NCBI RefSeq assembly: GCF_035083965.1
Contig: NC_089739.1
Span: 7,180,001 to 7,244,000 of the forward strand
Length of the DNA stretch: 64,000 nucleotides
From: Branchiostoma lanceolatum
Taxonomy: Eukaryota > Chordata > Leptocardii > Amphioxiformes > Branchiostomatidae
Direction of reading: 5' to 3'
The position numbers were made by a program, and so were the translations under genes. The notes beneath the pieces were generated by a model. It made no database searches. It was not told the origin of the DNA and was given only the letters and a program-made list of their open reading frames with translations. Positions within the stretch are counted from its first letter, which is position 1. Every line of letters starts with the position of its first letter. Shown here piece after piece: positions 1 through 12,000 of this stretch.

Positions 1-197
1 AAAGATTAAGAATCCTGTCTATAGTGGCCACCTGAAGGTGTACAGTTCAAACTTTAAGTGGTCACTACAGACAGGTTTGAGTGTTGAGTAAAGTTAAATG
101 AATGCAATCTCGGACAAGAACAAGCTACAAGTACGCTTCCCAATTCTACTTGCTTTTTACATGGAGTGTATTAACCCTCAGCATACTGAGGTACTTA

Positions 198-256
<59 letters not shown>

Positions 257-2093
257 TAGGAAAAAACAAAAATGGACACAGGTTGAAGACATGTAAATCT
301 GTAAGAATATCCTTTTGGGAACAACAAGAACAATACAAAAAATTAATTTTATTATACTTCAACATCTAATTGTTAAGATGTTTAACTTCATAGAAAGTTG
401 TTCTGTTCACAAGTCGCAATAGCTTGGTATCCATCCTATTCTAGCTCGGGACCAAGTGATTAGTAGAGTTAGAGCAAAACAGAACTAGAGTAGGATAGAT
501 TCTAGGCTAAAGACACAAAGCAAACATGATCAATAATACATGTATATATGATATATCCTGGTCTACTACTGGCTAGCAACACACACAGTAACATTATAAA
601 CTGCAAGGTGACACAAAACAGAACTGATCACATGCTTTCAAGTCATAAAATTTTTCAAGTCAAAGAAGTTCGAAACTTATCCCATACTGCGACCCTTCTA
701 AATATCTTGATTTATTATTGAATAATTGTCAAACCAAACTACTGTATTGGTGTAGCCCACTGAATATAGATTTGTAATGATAGTAGTAAGGAATACGGTG
801 CACATGTTGATATCACTTTGACAGAGACAATTCACACCAGACAAAAGTCCCTGGCTCTCATCTAAGGCTACTCTGGAAGCCAGACCAAAAGACTCATGGC
901 TACCAGTGCAATACAGCACTGCTCACCTCTGCCCCCTGTCATCCTGTAAAGGTACTGCAGCAACTCTGAAAGTCTGCCTGACTGGGCCTTTGTTTGGTCC
1001 TTCTTCAAAACTACTCAACTTAATATCATATCATATCAATAAACTTGTCCTATTTTGTGCAACCTAGCTAATCATCTACTTTGGCACTGTTGTGTGCTGT
1101 AATCAATATGAAGATTTTAATAATGCTATCAATGGTAATATGAAGAAACGTATGACCAATTGGCCTGTTGAACAGATCTAGATGGTGGTTTGGCAAGGCG
1201 AAATAGAGTGACAATGTTAACTTTTGCTTTTATTCAAGTTGTAACAATACTGGTAACCTTAATTAATACCCATGATGTGAGACTAACCGGTAGTCACAAT
1301 GAATCAGTAAAAAATAATAATTTAAAGCAAAAACACAGTTACGATGTGCCATTGTAGACTGTAATGTAAAATATTTCAAAAATTCAGGACCTGTAAAATC
1401 TAATTCAAAGCAAAACCACAGTGACAGTGAAGAAGAGGTGACCACTTTAGTCTTTGGTCTGGTACCAGCGTAGGTATACTTGCCATCAGAATAAAAAACA
1501 CAACAAAATCAAACACAATAAAACGGAGTTGTCTTGACAGCATCTTGGCCTACCACTGAAGATTCTACACTCATCTTAAGTTAAGGCTACAAGTTTGCTA
1601 AAGGTGAAATAGATGTCTACATAGTTTCAAGTGAGTGAAAAAGCTCAAGAGAGAAAGAGATATTTTGTTCTGTAATATGTTAATTTGCAGGAAGTGAATA
1701 ATAATTTGGGCAAAGAAATAAACTTTTTTGTGTGTAAAAGTATGCCTAATAAGATGAACAAACTTATCTTATCAAAAATTAGGCTGCACAAATTTCACAA
1801 TACAAACGTACTATGATAATGATATTAATAGATATACATACTACTTTATTATTATTAGTGAAAATTCTCAGATTTGTTTTATTGATGCTTGAGTCTTGCT
1901 TGACAACTTGAGATAAAGACCTTAAAGAAAAGAATCTAACAGATAAAGTTTGTCTAGATCAAAAGGAAAAAGTGCCAAGAGCACACTTCAGGTTAGAAGA
2001 CTTATTACGAAAGTGTAGCATCTTCTTCAGTAGGCCATGTGCTGGATGGAAAGAATTATCCTCAAAAACGGAACATAAAAAAGCAAAATGGTT

Positions 2094-2095
<2 letters not shown>
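1..2095. other. left edge, probably ADAT2 intron 2; no gene resolved
   Basis: No exon of ADAT2 after its second one could be recognised here, so this stretch is best read as intron running off the window. It holds AT-rich unique sequence, a hairpin at 12-77, a degenerate TTAACC-type repeat near 171-245 and a minus-strand open stretch near 1000-698 that I cannot assign. The expected deaminase motifs (His-Ala-Glu and Pro-Cys-x-x-Cys) were not found on either strand. Confidence 0.4.
12..77. repeat. short hairpin repeat
   Basis: An 18-base arm at 14-31 pairs with 58-75 with two mismatches around a 26-base loop. The flanking CAGGTTTGA resembles the end of the better preserved MITE at 34325-34510, so this may be a decayed relative. 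Confidence 0.6.
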
Positions 2096-2144
<49 letters not shown>

Positions 2145-4501
2145 TGCCGGGACACGAAACGAATTATACACACGGTACTGAGCGGAGGACGGGATTCTAC
2201 GCCAACATCCTCGCTAGGGTTACTACGTTATATATACACAGATAGTCGCTAATTAAAAGTATGCATTCAGGAAGAATGTGTTTCCTGGGTTGTTTGTGTC
2301 TAGCCAGGAATCCAGCCTTGTTTAGGCTAGTGTCTGCTCTGATAGTCTCCACAACTGGAGCGAACACAAAGGAAGGCAGGATCCCAGGCTATCTATGTGT
2401 GTACTTTGTTGAAACATTGATTTAGATCAGAGTCTAGTATCTACAGAATGTGCTTGCTAGTTTTGCATTGTGCATTCAGCACATTTGAACATTGTATTGT
2501 ACATGTAAAACAGTGCATGTGTCAAAGCCTCAAAGGGCCAACATACAAAAATTTGAATTTCTAGACATGTCCTTCCTAGTACATCTTTTGATTTTTAAAA
2601 AGTCACACTTACAATGCTATTTCTAGGAGCTAGCGCCAATCCAGAAAACAAAATTTCAATGAATTTAATGGTACAGGTTTGACAAATTTGCTAAATTAAA
2701 AAAAAACATCGTCACCAATCCAAGAAACACACTCCACAAATACATAAATACAAAACTGGCCTTCCATATATCACAGCTTGCTCTTCACCATTTTTAATTT
2801 ACTGGGCTCTTTGTTAGTAACTTTTGGGAATAGACATTGAATGATATTGATGTTCTGGCAACTGGCCATGGATACTAGTAGCCTTTTTACCTGCCATGTA
2901 TAGCAGATACTCATTTAAGTTTTCATTGAATAAACAATATTAATTTCCAAGCAGATGTTGGGGTGAGGGAAGGTCTGCCAGTCAGAAAACATTCTGGTCT
3001 TCCAACATCTGCTTGGAAACAACACAATATCACTGAGTCATCTTGAATCCCTAGTCCATTGTAGGAAACAAGGCACAGTGAATACAGAAGGCCTGTTTAT
3101 ACTAATTCTAGCATACATGAACATATGACAGCATCTGCATGTAATCTGAGGTGCTCAGTAAGACTTGGCGTGCGGCGTCCCTTCTTTTACCTTCTGATGC
3201 TCTCGCCGTCAGCACCACAACCAACCGTCATGACCATCCACACATTACCTGTCTGGTGTAAAATGGCTGGTCAGAACAACAACAAACAACAACAATTTTA
3301 GAATACTTTTCAACAGTTTCACAGTCTTCACTAATCAAAAGATGCCATGTACATCATGCAAAATGTGCCAAACATTTTATCAAAACCAGCGGTCCATCCA
3401 ATCAATAGAAAAGAGAATGATTGTGCCCATATAATTTTCTGAAACAGCCATCTATAATTATTGTTTTATTTCCTTTTCTAACAGTTTCAACTTTGAGGGA
3501 GACAATCCTTGAAAAAAAATCAAAAGCTGAACTGTCAATAGATATTCATCATTTCATGTATCATTGTCATATATTGTGGAATAGAAAAAATGTCATTGTG
3601 CAACGTTATCATTTTGGTAGTCATAAAGATGTGGGCAGTTTCTTACTGCGAAACAGTTTCACAAAGGTCACTCAAGGTTATTGTCCCTTTGCAATGAACT
3701 GTGTTACCTCTAAGTCCTGGGAGTCTTCGAGAAAGTATGACCATTTTAGATTTTGTGTTGAGAATGATATGTGGTCAAGTAAGTCGATATACACAAAATA
3801 TATCACTAGTATTTGCAATCGTAATGCATGCTTTATTTTCCTTGGAATACTATAAATGACAGCCCGCATTCATGTAAACTATATTTATCTGTTATGACAA
3901 GGAGGTTTGAGTTATGATATTACACATTGTAATTTTATGTTATGCTGAAAATGATGTGAGGTCAAGCATATGACTATAATTTGAAGCTTATATTAGTAAA
4001 ATAATGCATGCTTTATTTTCCTTGGAATACTAAAAATGACAGCCCACATTCATGTAAACTATATCTATCTGTTATGATAAGGAGCTTTGAGTTATGATAT
4101 TACGCATTGCAATTTTGTGTTATGTTGAAAAAATTATGATGTGCGGTAAAGCATAATGACTATATATGTTGAAGTCTTATAATGCATGCTTTATTTTCCT
4201 TGGAATACTATAAATGACAGCCCACATTCATGTAAACTATATTTATCTGTTATGATAACGCAGACAGCAGTATTTCCCCCCAGGGAACGACCTAGTTTCG
4301 CACGTTCGTAAACTTCCACTCATCACGCAAGCTGCATACGAAATTTCGCAGACTTCGCAAAAAACTACGTGACGCAGTTCGATATATCTCACGATTTTAC
4401 ACATAACAGCTCTGTTAAACGTTGGTTTGCCGTTCCTTTGGGTTTTAGAAAGCGTTTTAAAATGTTTATCGTCCGAAAAGTTGGATATTTGGCGCGACTT
4501 A

Positions 4502-4553
<52 letters not shown>
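2096..4553 (-). CDS. ADAT2: tRNA-specific adenosine deaminase subunit 2 (5' part only)
   Basis: ADAT2 is the catalytic subunit of the ADAT2-ADAT3 heterodimer that deaminates adenosine-34 to inosine in tRNA anticodons. Two coding exons are visible: exon 1 at 4553-4503 (17 codons, MADQGEIEKYMYSALDL, donor GTAAGT) and exon 2 at 2143-2096 (16 codons, ARAALAKGEVPVGCVM, acceptor CCCGGCAG, donor GTAACC). Both junctions are phase 0. The joined sequence parallels the start of human ADAT2 as I recall it ([20 protein letters not shown], then PVGCLMV), including the GEVPVGCV strand that opens the cytidine-deaminase fold. The zinc-binding His-Ala-Glu and Cys-x-x-Cys exons are not in the window, so the gene is cut by the left edge. 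It diverges from BLOC1S5 across about 450 bp. Confidence 0.82.
2301..2391. mobile_element. 91-bp MITE with TAGCC ends (Mutator-like family, old copy)
   Basis: The left end TAGCCAGGAATCCAGCCTT is mirrored by the right end, which reads TAGCCTGGGATCCTGCCTT on the other strand. The ends match the elements at 41210, 48485 and 55608, but no clean 9-bp target duplication remains. It lies in ADAT2 intron 1. Confidence 0.6.
2944..3019. repeat. perfect 18-bp inverted repeat
   Basis: TTTCCAAGCAGATGTTGG at 2944-2961 is exactly reverse-complemented at 3002-3019 around a 40-base spacer. The shape is that of a small foldback MITE in ADAT2 intron 1. Confidence 0.7.
3700..4257. repeat. about 180-bp tandem repeat, three units
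   Basis: A block beginning AATGCATGCTTTATTTTCC recurs at about 3823, 4003 and 4181 (periods about 180 and 178). Each is followed by the same TTGGAATACT...GACAGCC...CATGTAAACTATAT stretch. The left unit is degenerate upstream. The array lies in ADAT2 intron 1, 250 bp from exon 1. Confidence 0.85.
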
Positions 4554-5005
4554 GATGAAAATAGAGCAGTACAGAGGTCAGACTACGGTAAACCGGAGAA
4601 GACCTGACACTTCAACAGGAAAGAAGTTTATTGCAAAATTAGATTTTTTAGACTTAAAATGAAGCATGATTTTAGTATAACACATGAAATACATGTAATT
4701 ACCTATAGAATAGATTTGCACAGTCAAAGCTGTGAAGTTTAACATTTCTGAAAAAATCTTTTTATCGTGAATTCGATTTGGCTTTGCAGGCTTACCGTAT
4801 ATGGACCATACCACTAAATGGAATTACGCAATAAAAAATATTAAGTCAGTGTACAAAATTGAAATGTTTGTAATTGTTTAATACATTCATAAAAAAATAT
4901 ATACGCGAAGTTTGAGTAGTTTGTATGTCACTCTTGTCTCGAGTTAAGGAAGTAGTTTCAATGAGTTAGCGACTGGTTAGCGAAGGGTCAAAGGTCAGAA
5001 CAAAG
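4554..5005. promoter_or_regulatory. candidate bidirectional promoter of ADAT2 and BLOC1S5
   Basis: The two start codons are divergent and 452 bp apart with no other gene between. Both lie in ATGGCG contexts, CATCATGGCGGAC for ADAT2 and AAGATGGCGTC for BLOC1S5, which resemble the YY1 initiator motif. No TATA box is obvious. Assignment as a shared promoter rests on geometry only. Confidence 0.55.
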
Positions 5006-7714
5006 ATGGCGTCGGAAGGTGTTGTGAAAGGTTCGTCGGTGCTTCCGTGTGTGGATTTGTTAGATTTATACGAGATTTGTGACGCTTAAGGAGCTTTAGA
5101 GCACAGTGAAATATCCTAAAAGAACAAAGACATTTGTAGGTGTGTTTTGAAGCAGTTGTATGTGCGCGAATACAAGAAATCAGGCGTTAATCAAAACTAT
5201 CGGATGTCTGTTTGAACTGCGCAAGATCTACCTTGATACCTTGATACCGCATCCAGGAAAGAAGGCTTTATCCGCCTGTTATGTCCTGATCTCGCCGCTT
5301 TCATGCAGTGTACTTGCGCTCTTCCTAGTAGTCATCTAGATTTGTTTACGAACCGAACGGCGCCCGGGCTCCTCTTGAATCTAGGCTGTTGCCAGGGCCA
5401 GGGCCTACACAGGTCAGCTCTTCGGCACCTGAACCAACTGGCCCCCAAGGCAATTTCGACTCAGTCCGCCGAGGAAGGCCCTTAGCAGAGTGTTCTATAA
5501 GAACTTGCTGTATTTGTTACCTCCACTAAAGTAAAAATAGAGGTTATGTTTTGCGGAGTGTTCGTGTGTGTGTGTCCGTCTGTCAACCCTACGTGGATTG
5601 TCTAAATATTTAGTATGTGGGTAAGTCTTGATGACACCTTCAAAACATTAGATTTTTTACCCCCTAACAGCTTGTTACGGTATTGCAGTGGAACTTTCAG
5701 TTGTGATATCTTGTGTTCTGGACAAGCTTTGGTCACAATTTTGGGATGGTAGATAGCTCTTGTGCAGAGAGATAAGTGACATAGGTTTGAGCCCCCTACT
5801 TAGTTGTTTGACTTGAATTATCCAAGGAGGTCTCCTTAATAACCTTCTTGGATTATCTTGTGTTTTATTTCCCCTCAGATGTAGGAGAGATCCATGCCCG
5901 ACTGCTGGACCACAGGCCCGTGGTTCAGGGCGAGATCAAGTGCTTCATAAGGGAGTTTGAGGTTGGTCATTATGCAGCCTACATAGCCAAATGCAAACTC
6001 ATATTCATTGATAGTTGTTGATGTAATATAGATTAGAATTTGCTTTGATTATTTGTTGATGTCAGTTTGAGCTTGTATGTTTTGGTAAACATTTTCACCA
6101 AGAATTATGGCAGTAACATTGATCATTAAATTTGGAAGAAAGTTTGGCAATGCTGGGTAACTTTAAATATTAAGCCATATTTTACCCCGTCCATCCAAAA
6201 AACAACAACTTCATGACATGAAATTGATGAAAATGTGTTTTTCTAAGCTTAAGATGATTCACAACGAAAATTAACATGGGCTGAGTCCCAAACAATAAGT
6301 TGGCCAGAAAAAAAATTCAAGCTGGAGACAGCCCTGATTGACCAGTATTTAGTGAATCATCATCATCATGGGTTACCCCCATATAGCCCCATCAGGGGCA
6401 AAGTTGGGGGGAAGTTGTATTAGGAAAGTTGAGGTCCTGGGCTAAGGTGGGCAGGCCTCCAGCCTGGCACCGTAAGACTCAACGGTGGGAGCCGTCACAA
6501 CCGTGGTTCCACTGGGAAATGGTACGAATTAGGTAACTAAAGTGCTCTTCCTGACCCCCAGGGGAAGAGGAACCACCGTGAGGAGGACCGACTGGAGGCT
6601 GTCCTGGGCCACGCCCAACAGATGGGACAAACTATCCCAGCTTGCACCAGGCTTATGGAGGACAACGTCACACAGGTCACAGCAAACTGTGAGTCGACAG
6701 CTGTTGTCGTCACTGTAGTTCCAACAAAATTTTGTTTTTAATAGGTGTTGGCCTTAAAATTTGTCAACAGGTAAAGTCATGACTGTTTTTTATTTATTTT
6801 TTGAATTACAAGATGACTAGATTTTTATGTTTGTTTTTGAGGTGTGTGTGAAAGAGCCAAAGTCTTTGGCCATTTGCACACACACTCTAGAAAAGAAACT
6901 TTAGAACCAAATGTTTGGATAAGCGAATCAGAATTCAGCTCATTGTAATACACATGTATATCTCAATAGCTTTTTTTTTCAAACAGCAAAATCATTTTTT
7001 ATAAGTATATGAATGTTATGGAGTATGTGAATGTTATGGAGTAATTAAAAAATTGGGATATAAAGGCAACACAATAACTATAGAATTGTTCAATTACCAT
7101 GTTTTTCCCCCAGTGAGTGTCGCGACATCCATGTGTGAGAAGATCAGTGAAACAGAGGAGAAACTGGCAAAGGTAGGTTGGAGTGTCTTTTTGTCAAAAA
7201 CTTTGTAAAGAGACCATCCTTTACCAGTTTGAGATGCATACAGAATGCCCAGGGGCCTTCAATTTTGACATATTCCACAAGGCTGCACATGTGCACTTCA
7301 AACTGTGAACTGAGCTTATTGTCATAAGTCATTTTCATGTTCTAAAGAAGGCAGACCTTCCATAACTTTTCACCTCTGCAGGGTGACCCCTTGAATGATT
7401 TTATTTACCTTTGGGGTCTTCTTTGAATTAATTTCCTGCAGTTACTTTAAAAGATTGACTGTTGTGCTGGGGAATTTCCCTGTCAGTTATCATGAATTGA
7501 CATAGTCTATGACCTTCACCTTTCACCTTTGCAGGCTGACCCCCTGAAGGACAGAAGGGAGAACAGGAAGCAGGAGTGGGACGCCTTCATGTCGGACCAG
7601 TTCGGTCGGAGTGCAGAGGTCGACCGTGAACACGAGATCCTGTGCGACAAAATTAGGGAACAGCACAGACTGAAGGAGGAACTGCTGAAAGAGGGGAAAG
7701 TGTCTCTGCCATAA
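5006..7714 (+). CDS. BLOC1S5: BLOC-1 complex subunit 5 (muted homologue)
   Basis: BLOC1S5 (muted) is a small coiled-coil subunit of the cytosolic BLOC-1 complex, which sorts cargo from endosomes to lysosome-related organelles. Five exons join in frame: 5006-5030, 5879-5961, 6562-6688, 7114-7172 and 7535-7714, giving 157 residues (human is 187, with a longer N-terminus). The signature VVKDVGEIHARLLDHRPVVQ spans the exon 1-2 junction and matches human IIKDLGEIHSRLLDHRPVIQ. The C-terminal half is a charged helix (WDAFMSDQFGRSAEVDREHE) like human WDNFMKEQPNKRAEVDEEH. Donors are AAG/GTTCGT, GAG/GTTGGT, ACT/GTGAGT and AAG/GTAGGT. The start is the first ATG and keeps the conserved KD(V/L)GEIH junction. 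An ORF reading on past exon 1 hits a stop after 28 codons, confirming the splice. Confidence 0.95.
6185..6336 (-). repeat. CAGGGCTGT-type dispersed element, truncated copy
   Basis: Read on the minus strand this begins CAGGGCTGTCTCCAGC and continues through AAACACATTTTCATCAATTT. It matches the interiors of the copies at 12929-13161 and 47037-47263. It lies in BLOC1S5 intron 2. Confidence 0.65.
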
Positions 7715-7960
7715 TCTCTCAATCTTCATTCAATGAACAGAAATTACATAATAGTATAATTATGGTAATAATTATGATAGGGGGAGTGCTTACCACTCCT
7801 GCGAGCTTACATTAGCTCCTGTACTTAAACAACAGAGATTACTAGTATTTCACTTGTTCTCAAATTGTAAGAATTATAAATTTATATAGACAATGAAATG
7901 TGAAAGGACTGTGAAGTAGGAAAATCTGTCGTGCAATTTATTATACATGTACTTCTAAGA

Positions 7961-7966
7961 AATAAA
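7961..7966 (+). terminator. poly(A) signal AATAAA for BLOC1S5
   Basis: A canonical AATAAA lies 247 bp after the BLOC1S5 stop on the coding strand. Confidence 0.55.
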
Positions 7967-8932
7967 ACTTCCAATTGCAGCTTTTGACAAGTATTGCTAC
8001 CAGTACATTCATTGGTTACAGAGAATCTGACAAATATTGCAGATGTATAATTGTTGTGTGTAGGCAAGGAGTAAGTGCACTTGCTTCTTTTCTTTAGATG
8101 GATCAATAAAGTTCTTGATCTTGGATTTAATCTCCTTGTATCAAAGTTCCTTAGATGGGTCATACAACAATCACATATCTTAGATGAATATTGCAATCAA
8201 GCCATGTAACCAAGACAGACATTCATCAGACTTAAGGCTATGACATGCAAAACCAAAGTTTTTCATGCATTGTTCTTTCCTTTGTCACAAATATTTCCAC
8301 GCACTAGTAGCAAAAGCATATCTTTCTTTCTCTATATTTGACACAATCTCTAGGCTCTAGAAATTTGCCCCAATTTATGGAAAAAAGTATGGTTATAGAC
8401 ATATTTGAACAATACAGTTCACTATGTAGCAGATATATTAACAAACTTCATCACAGAACATGTTAATTAGAGGGTCGTCATGCCTGCTCAAGGCACAATT
8501 GTTCATTTCAATTGAAGTCATTTATATTGGCACCGCTGCAATTTATCATTAAATGTAACTGCAGAGTGGCTGAGTGTAACATACTGGTCTTGACTTTGCA
8601 AATTTCTGAATGTGTCATGATGTGATAAAACTCTGACTTATGATTAGCAAGAATTTAACTTGATTCAAAATACACTACCTCCATGGTTAGAATCATTCCT
8701 CAAACAGTACATCACTGTAATTCTTGATTTGTCAACTGTCACTTAATTTTTGCTAATACTAATAGAAAAGTCACTGGTCAACCGCTAAAATTTCATTTAT
8801 CACAAATATTTTATCACTAATATTTGAGACAGTAATGTTTGTTCCCACCGTTAAAATTAAGTGCCGTGACCTACTCCATTTTCCCCCAACCGCTATATTT
8901 TCCTGCTGCTATATGAAAGTGATTTACGGTAT

Positions 8933-9004
8933 CTAACCTTCTCCCTGCTGCCTAACCAATACGGAATCGGGTGCCAAACGGCTACTTCAGAGTGCTTAAG
9001 GTTA
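8933..9004 (-). repeat. TTAACCTT-family short repeat, copy 1
   Basis: CTAACCTTCTCCCTGCTGCC opens the copy and TGCTTAAGGTTA closes it, with GGGTGCCAAACGGCTACTTC between. The same pattern recurs at 31913, 34526, 35285, 44921 and 60121. Confidence 0.75.
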
Positions 9005-9091
9005 TATTATATTATATAGTATAAATAAAACAATCACATCCCTGCTACAACATGATAGGACTAAAATACATGCAACCTATTGTGAATGCTA

Positions 9092-12000
9092 CTAGTAAGA
9101 CTTCTTGTCGGAGAGTCCGTGGATATCCCAGGATGCCCTCCACTCGTCGGGGCCGAGCTGCGTGCGGTGCGTCGTCCAACCAGCATGCGCCAGACCCGCA
9201 TGGAATGATGGGAAGACTTGTGCTGAGACCTCATGGGAGGAGTCCACCAGCTCCCACAATGCTTTGTGGTTGGCTAGGATGGGAGAAATATTCCAAGAAT
9301 TAAAACAAAGTATCTAAGAATTCTTATGCTGTGCTTGTTAAGATCAGATGCTAGTAGGATGAATACTATGTATCATAGCCAAATAGCTCTCAAAAATGTG
9401 ATTTTTTTCTCAACAAAATTACTAGATACTATCATACATCAGTCATTAAATGAGTATGTATGGGCATATCTTTTTTTAGTAATTTAACAACATGATGATA
9501 ATTTAAGAAAATACCTTATTAGCATTTTGTACATTTTAAAGTACATGTATAATACTAAATTTCAAAGTATAATACTAAATCTAAATGTCTATCAAATTGT
9601 GAAATTGGAACAAGTATCTGTTTCAGTTTCCAGGTCTTTTCATCTTGGTAGACAGTCCTGTCAGGTTTTTTTAGTGTTACAGGGTTAACAGTTTAAATAG
9701 ATTGATCAATAGAATGACTAAAAGTGTACCTTGTTCCACCATGGATTGGAATGCTTTGTCACTTGAAATGAGTGAGTGTGCCTGGTTGTCATAGCATGGG
9801 ATGCTGGAGTGAACCTGGAAGGTAACATGATACCTTCAAACTGCCATTATGTCTTTATGTCAACTCTCCTACTGGGTACCATAAGACCACCACCTCTAAG
9901 GATGCACCTATTTGCCACATATGCACACTTCAGATAATATCCAGGTGTTCAAGACAGTCTTAAGAAGGCATTGGTGACATCGTTTTTGAATGTGGCAGTC
10001 CGAGGGCAGTCTTAGGGTATCCGGCGGAATTATATGACAGTTGATATTAACCTTAATGCCGAAAGTTGTAAATTTCCTGGATCTCAGATCTTTGCAGGAA
10101 AATAATGGAGTGGTCATGTGAAACAAAAAATAAAAGCAAAAGGCATCAATGCTGTGATACCTCTGAATGCTCTCACAGCCACCACAAAGTTAGCATTTCA
10201 AACAATCAATTTTCAACTTTTAATGTCTTGACAAATAAATGTAGCTACAGTGTAAAACTCTTTAAAAATCATAGCCCTACCTGGAGTTTGGAGAACCTGT
10301 GTTCTATAACATAGTCGATAATTTCTGCTTGGAAACAGCTTTTTATGAAGTCAAGGTGGGAGGATTCCTGGTGCAGAACGATGTTGATGTCTGTTGGGTA
10401 GAAATCATAAAAAGGTAAAAGTATGTGTAAGCCACTCTGAAAAATCTGTTATAATACTTAACATTCTTTTTATATGATTAAAGCAAACAATGTGGCTTTT
10501 GCAGGATCTTTGTCAGAATGTTTAAAACATGTAGCAGTAATTTCAAAATACTGGAATTAGGTACTAGTAAGTGCCATCTGTAACAATTCTATGCTACCAA
10601 TCAATTTGCAAATAATTACCTCAAGTAGCTGTAGTTACAGTAGTAGTAGTACTAGTATTGAGTATTTGATTACATATAAAATCTACAAAAGGAAGAGGTT
10701 CTATACTGTATACCTGTTAAAGTGGGCATGCCAAGAAGGTACCTCCCCTCAGAGTTACTGTGAATGGCACGGTCCAAGTCTGGTGCTCTGAAGGTCAATA
10801 TGTCAAAATTAGTCCTTTATATCTTGGTTAAAGCATTACCGGTATTCTGGTGCGCTTTTTTATTGGATTTCAAAAACCGACTAAATAGCATGTCGATGAA
10901 GGTTAGACATCCAGGTAATAAAATATGCCAAAAGACAGTTACTCAAGCAACTGGATAAAATTTTCAACAGACCTGACTAAATAGAATTTTGGACTAGCAC
11001 CAAATTTTGTCAAAAGGTTTGTTTCTCACCTTTGTATTATTGAACTCATTGGTGATCCCAGCTTTATTCTGGTGATTTTTTTTTGAGCTGTGGAAAACAT
11101 GGCATAAATATATTCTGAGCAAGAGAAGGACAATTTAATCAATATGTTATATATGATTGTACTACAATTGTACAGTTCTATGCCATATCTGTTTGGTTTT
11201 ATTTATTAATGAGAAGTTCAAATTGTTTTTCATCAAGGTCAAGAGGGTAGACGTGCAGGTCTGACAAAGTGTATAATGTATTTCTATGTTTTATCTGACT
11301 TATAAGATTTTTAAAAAAGATAAGAAGAGCCTACCAAACACCACAGGCTCCTGCACATTAGCCTGGGCGGGGTTCAGGACCACGCCCGTCCGGAGGTAAT
11401 GCGACACCAGGATGTGCAGACGGGACTGGTTCAGTGTCTCCATGACAACACAGGTGACGGCGTTATAGTTGGCAAACAGGTGCAGACAGGTGAAGACAAA
11501 GAACAGGAACCACGTCAACCTGGAGGAATGCAAGGACCACACCTGTTTGTTTCATTGTTGTTTTAAATCTGAAAACAGGACTTTAACATACCAGTATAGG
11601 AAGTCTATTTTATATCTTATATATATACTATTTTCGAAGTCAGGCTCTTAATGATCAAGCAAGCCTTAATTGGAGTAACCTTAAAGTATATATGGCCTTT
11701 GTCAGTCAATATTGACCTTGGTATTCAGGAACTCTAGGATAAGTATGTTCAATATTGATATGTAGACCTTATGTCAAGATATCTGTATCTGTAGCAGTTA
11801 TAGCCGGTATATCATATATCTGCCCTTTGGTGTAATACACCAGCTTAAGATACCATATACATGTACATAGATACTGATTGATATATTTGCTTTGGAAGAT
11901 TGCATTAAGTTTGTTTCAAAACTCTCAACAGTGTAATGTTGCTGACTTTTTGTAAAGCAAAAAAAAACACAACAAAAGAAAACACATAAAGATAGATATA

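Larger units (their letters stand above)
7715..9091. other. convergent spacer between BLOC1S5 and RUSF1
   Basis: This holds the 3' UTR of BLOC1S5 with an AATAAA at 7961-7966 and a second AATAAA near 8105, AT-rich unique sequence, and one TTAACCTT-family repeat at 8933-9004. No coding exon is seen. The RUSF1 3' UTR should enter from the right, but I see no clear minus-strand AATAAA close to its stop. Confidence 0.5.

Noticed and set aside
3421-3855. 144-codon plus-strand frame in ADAT2 intron 1
   Set aside because: It overlaps the degenerate tandem array, has no domain and lacks coding-like composition.
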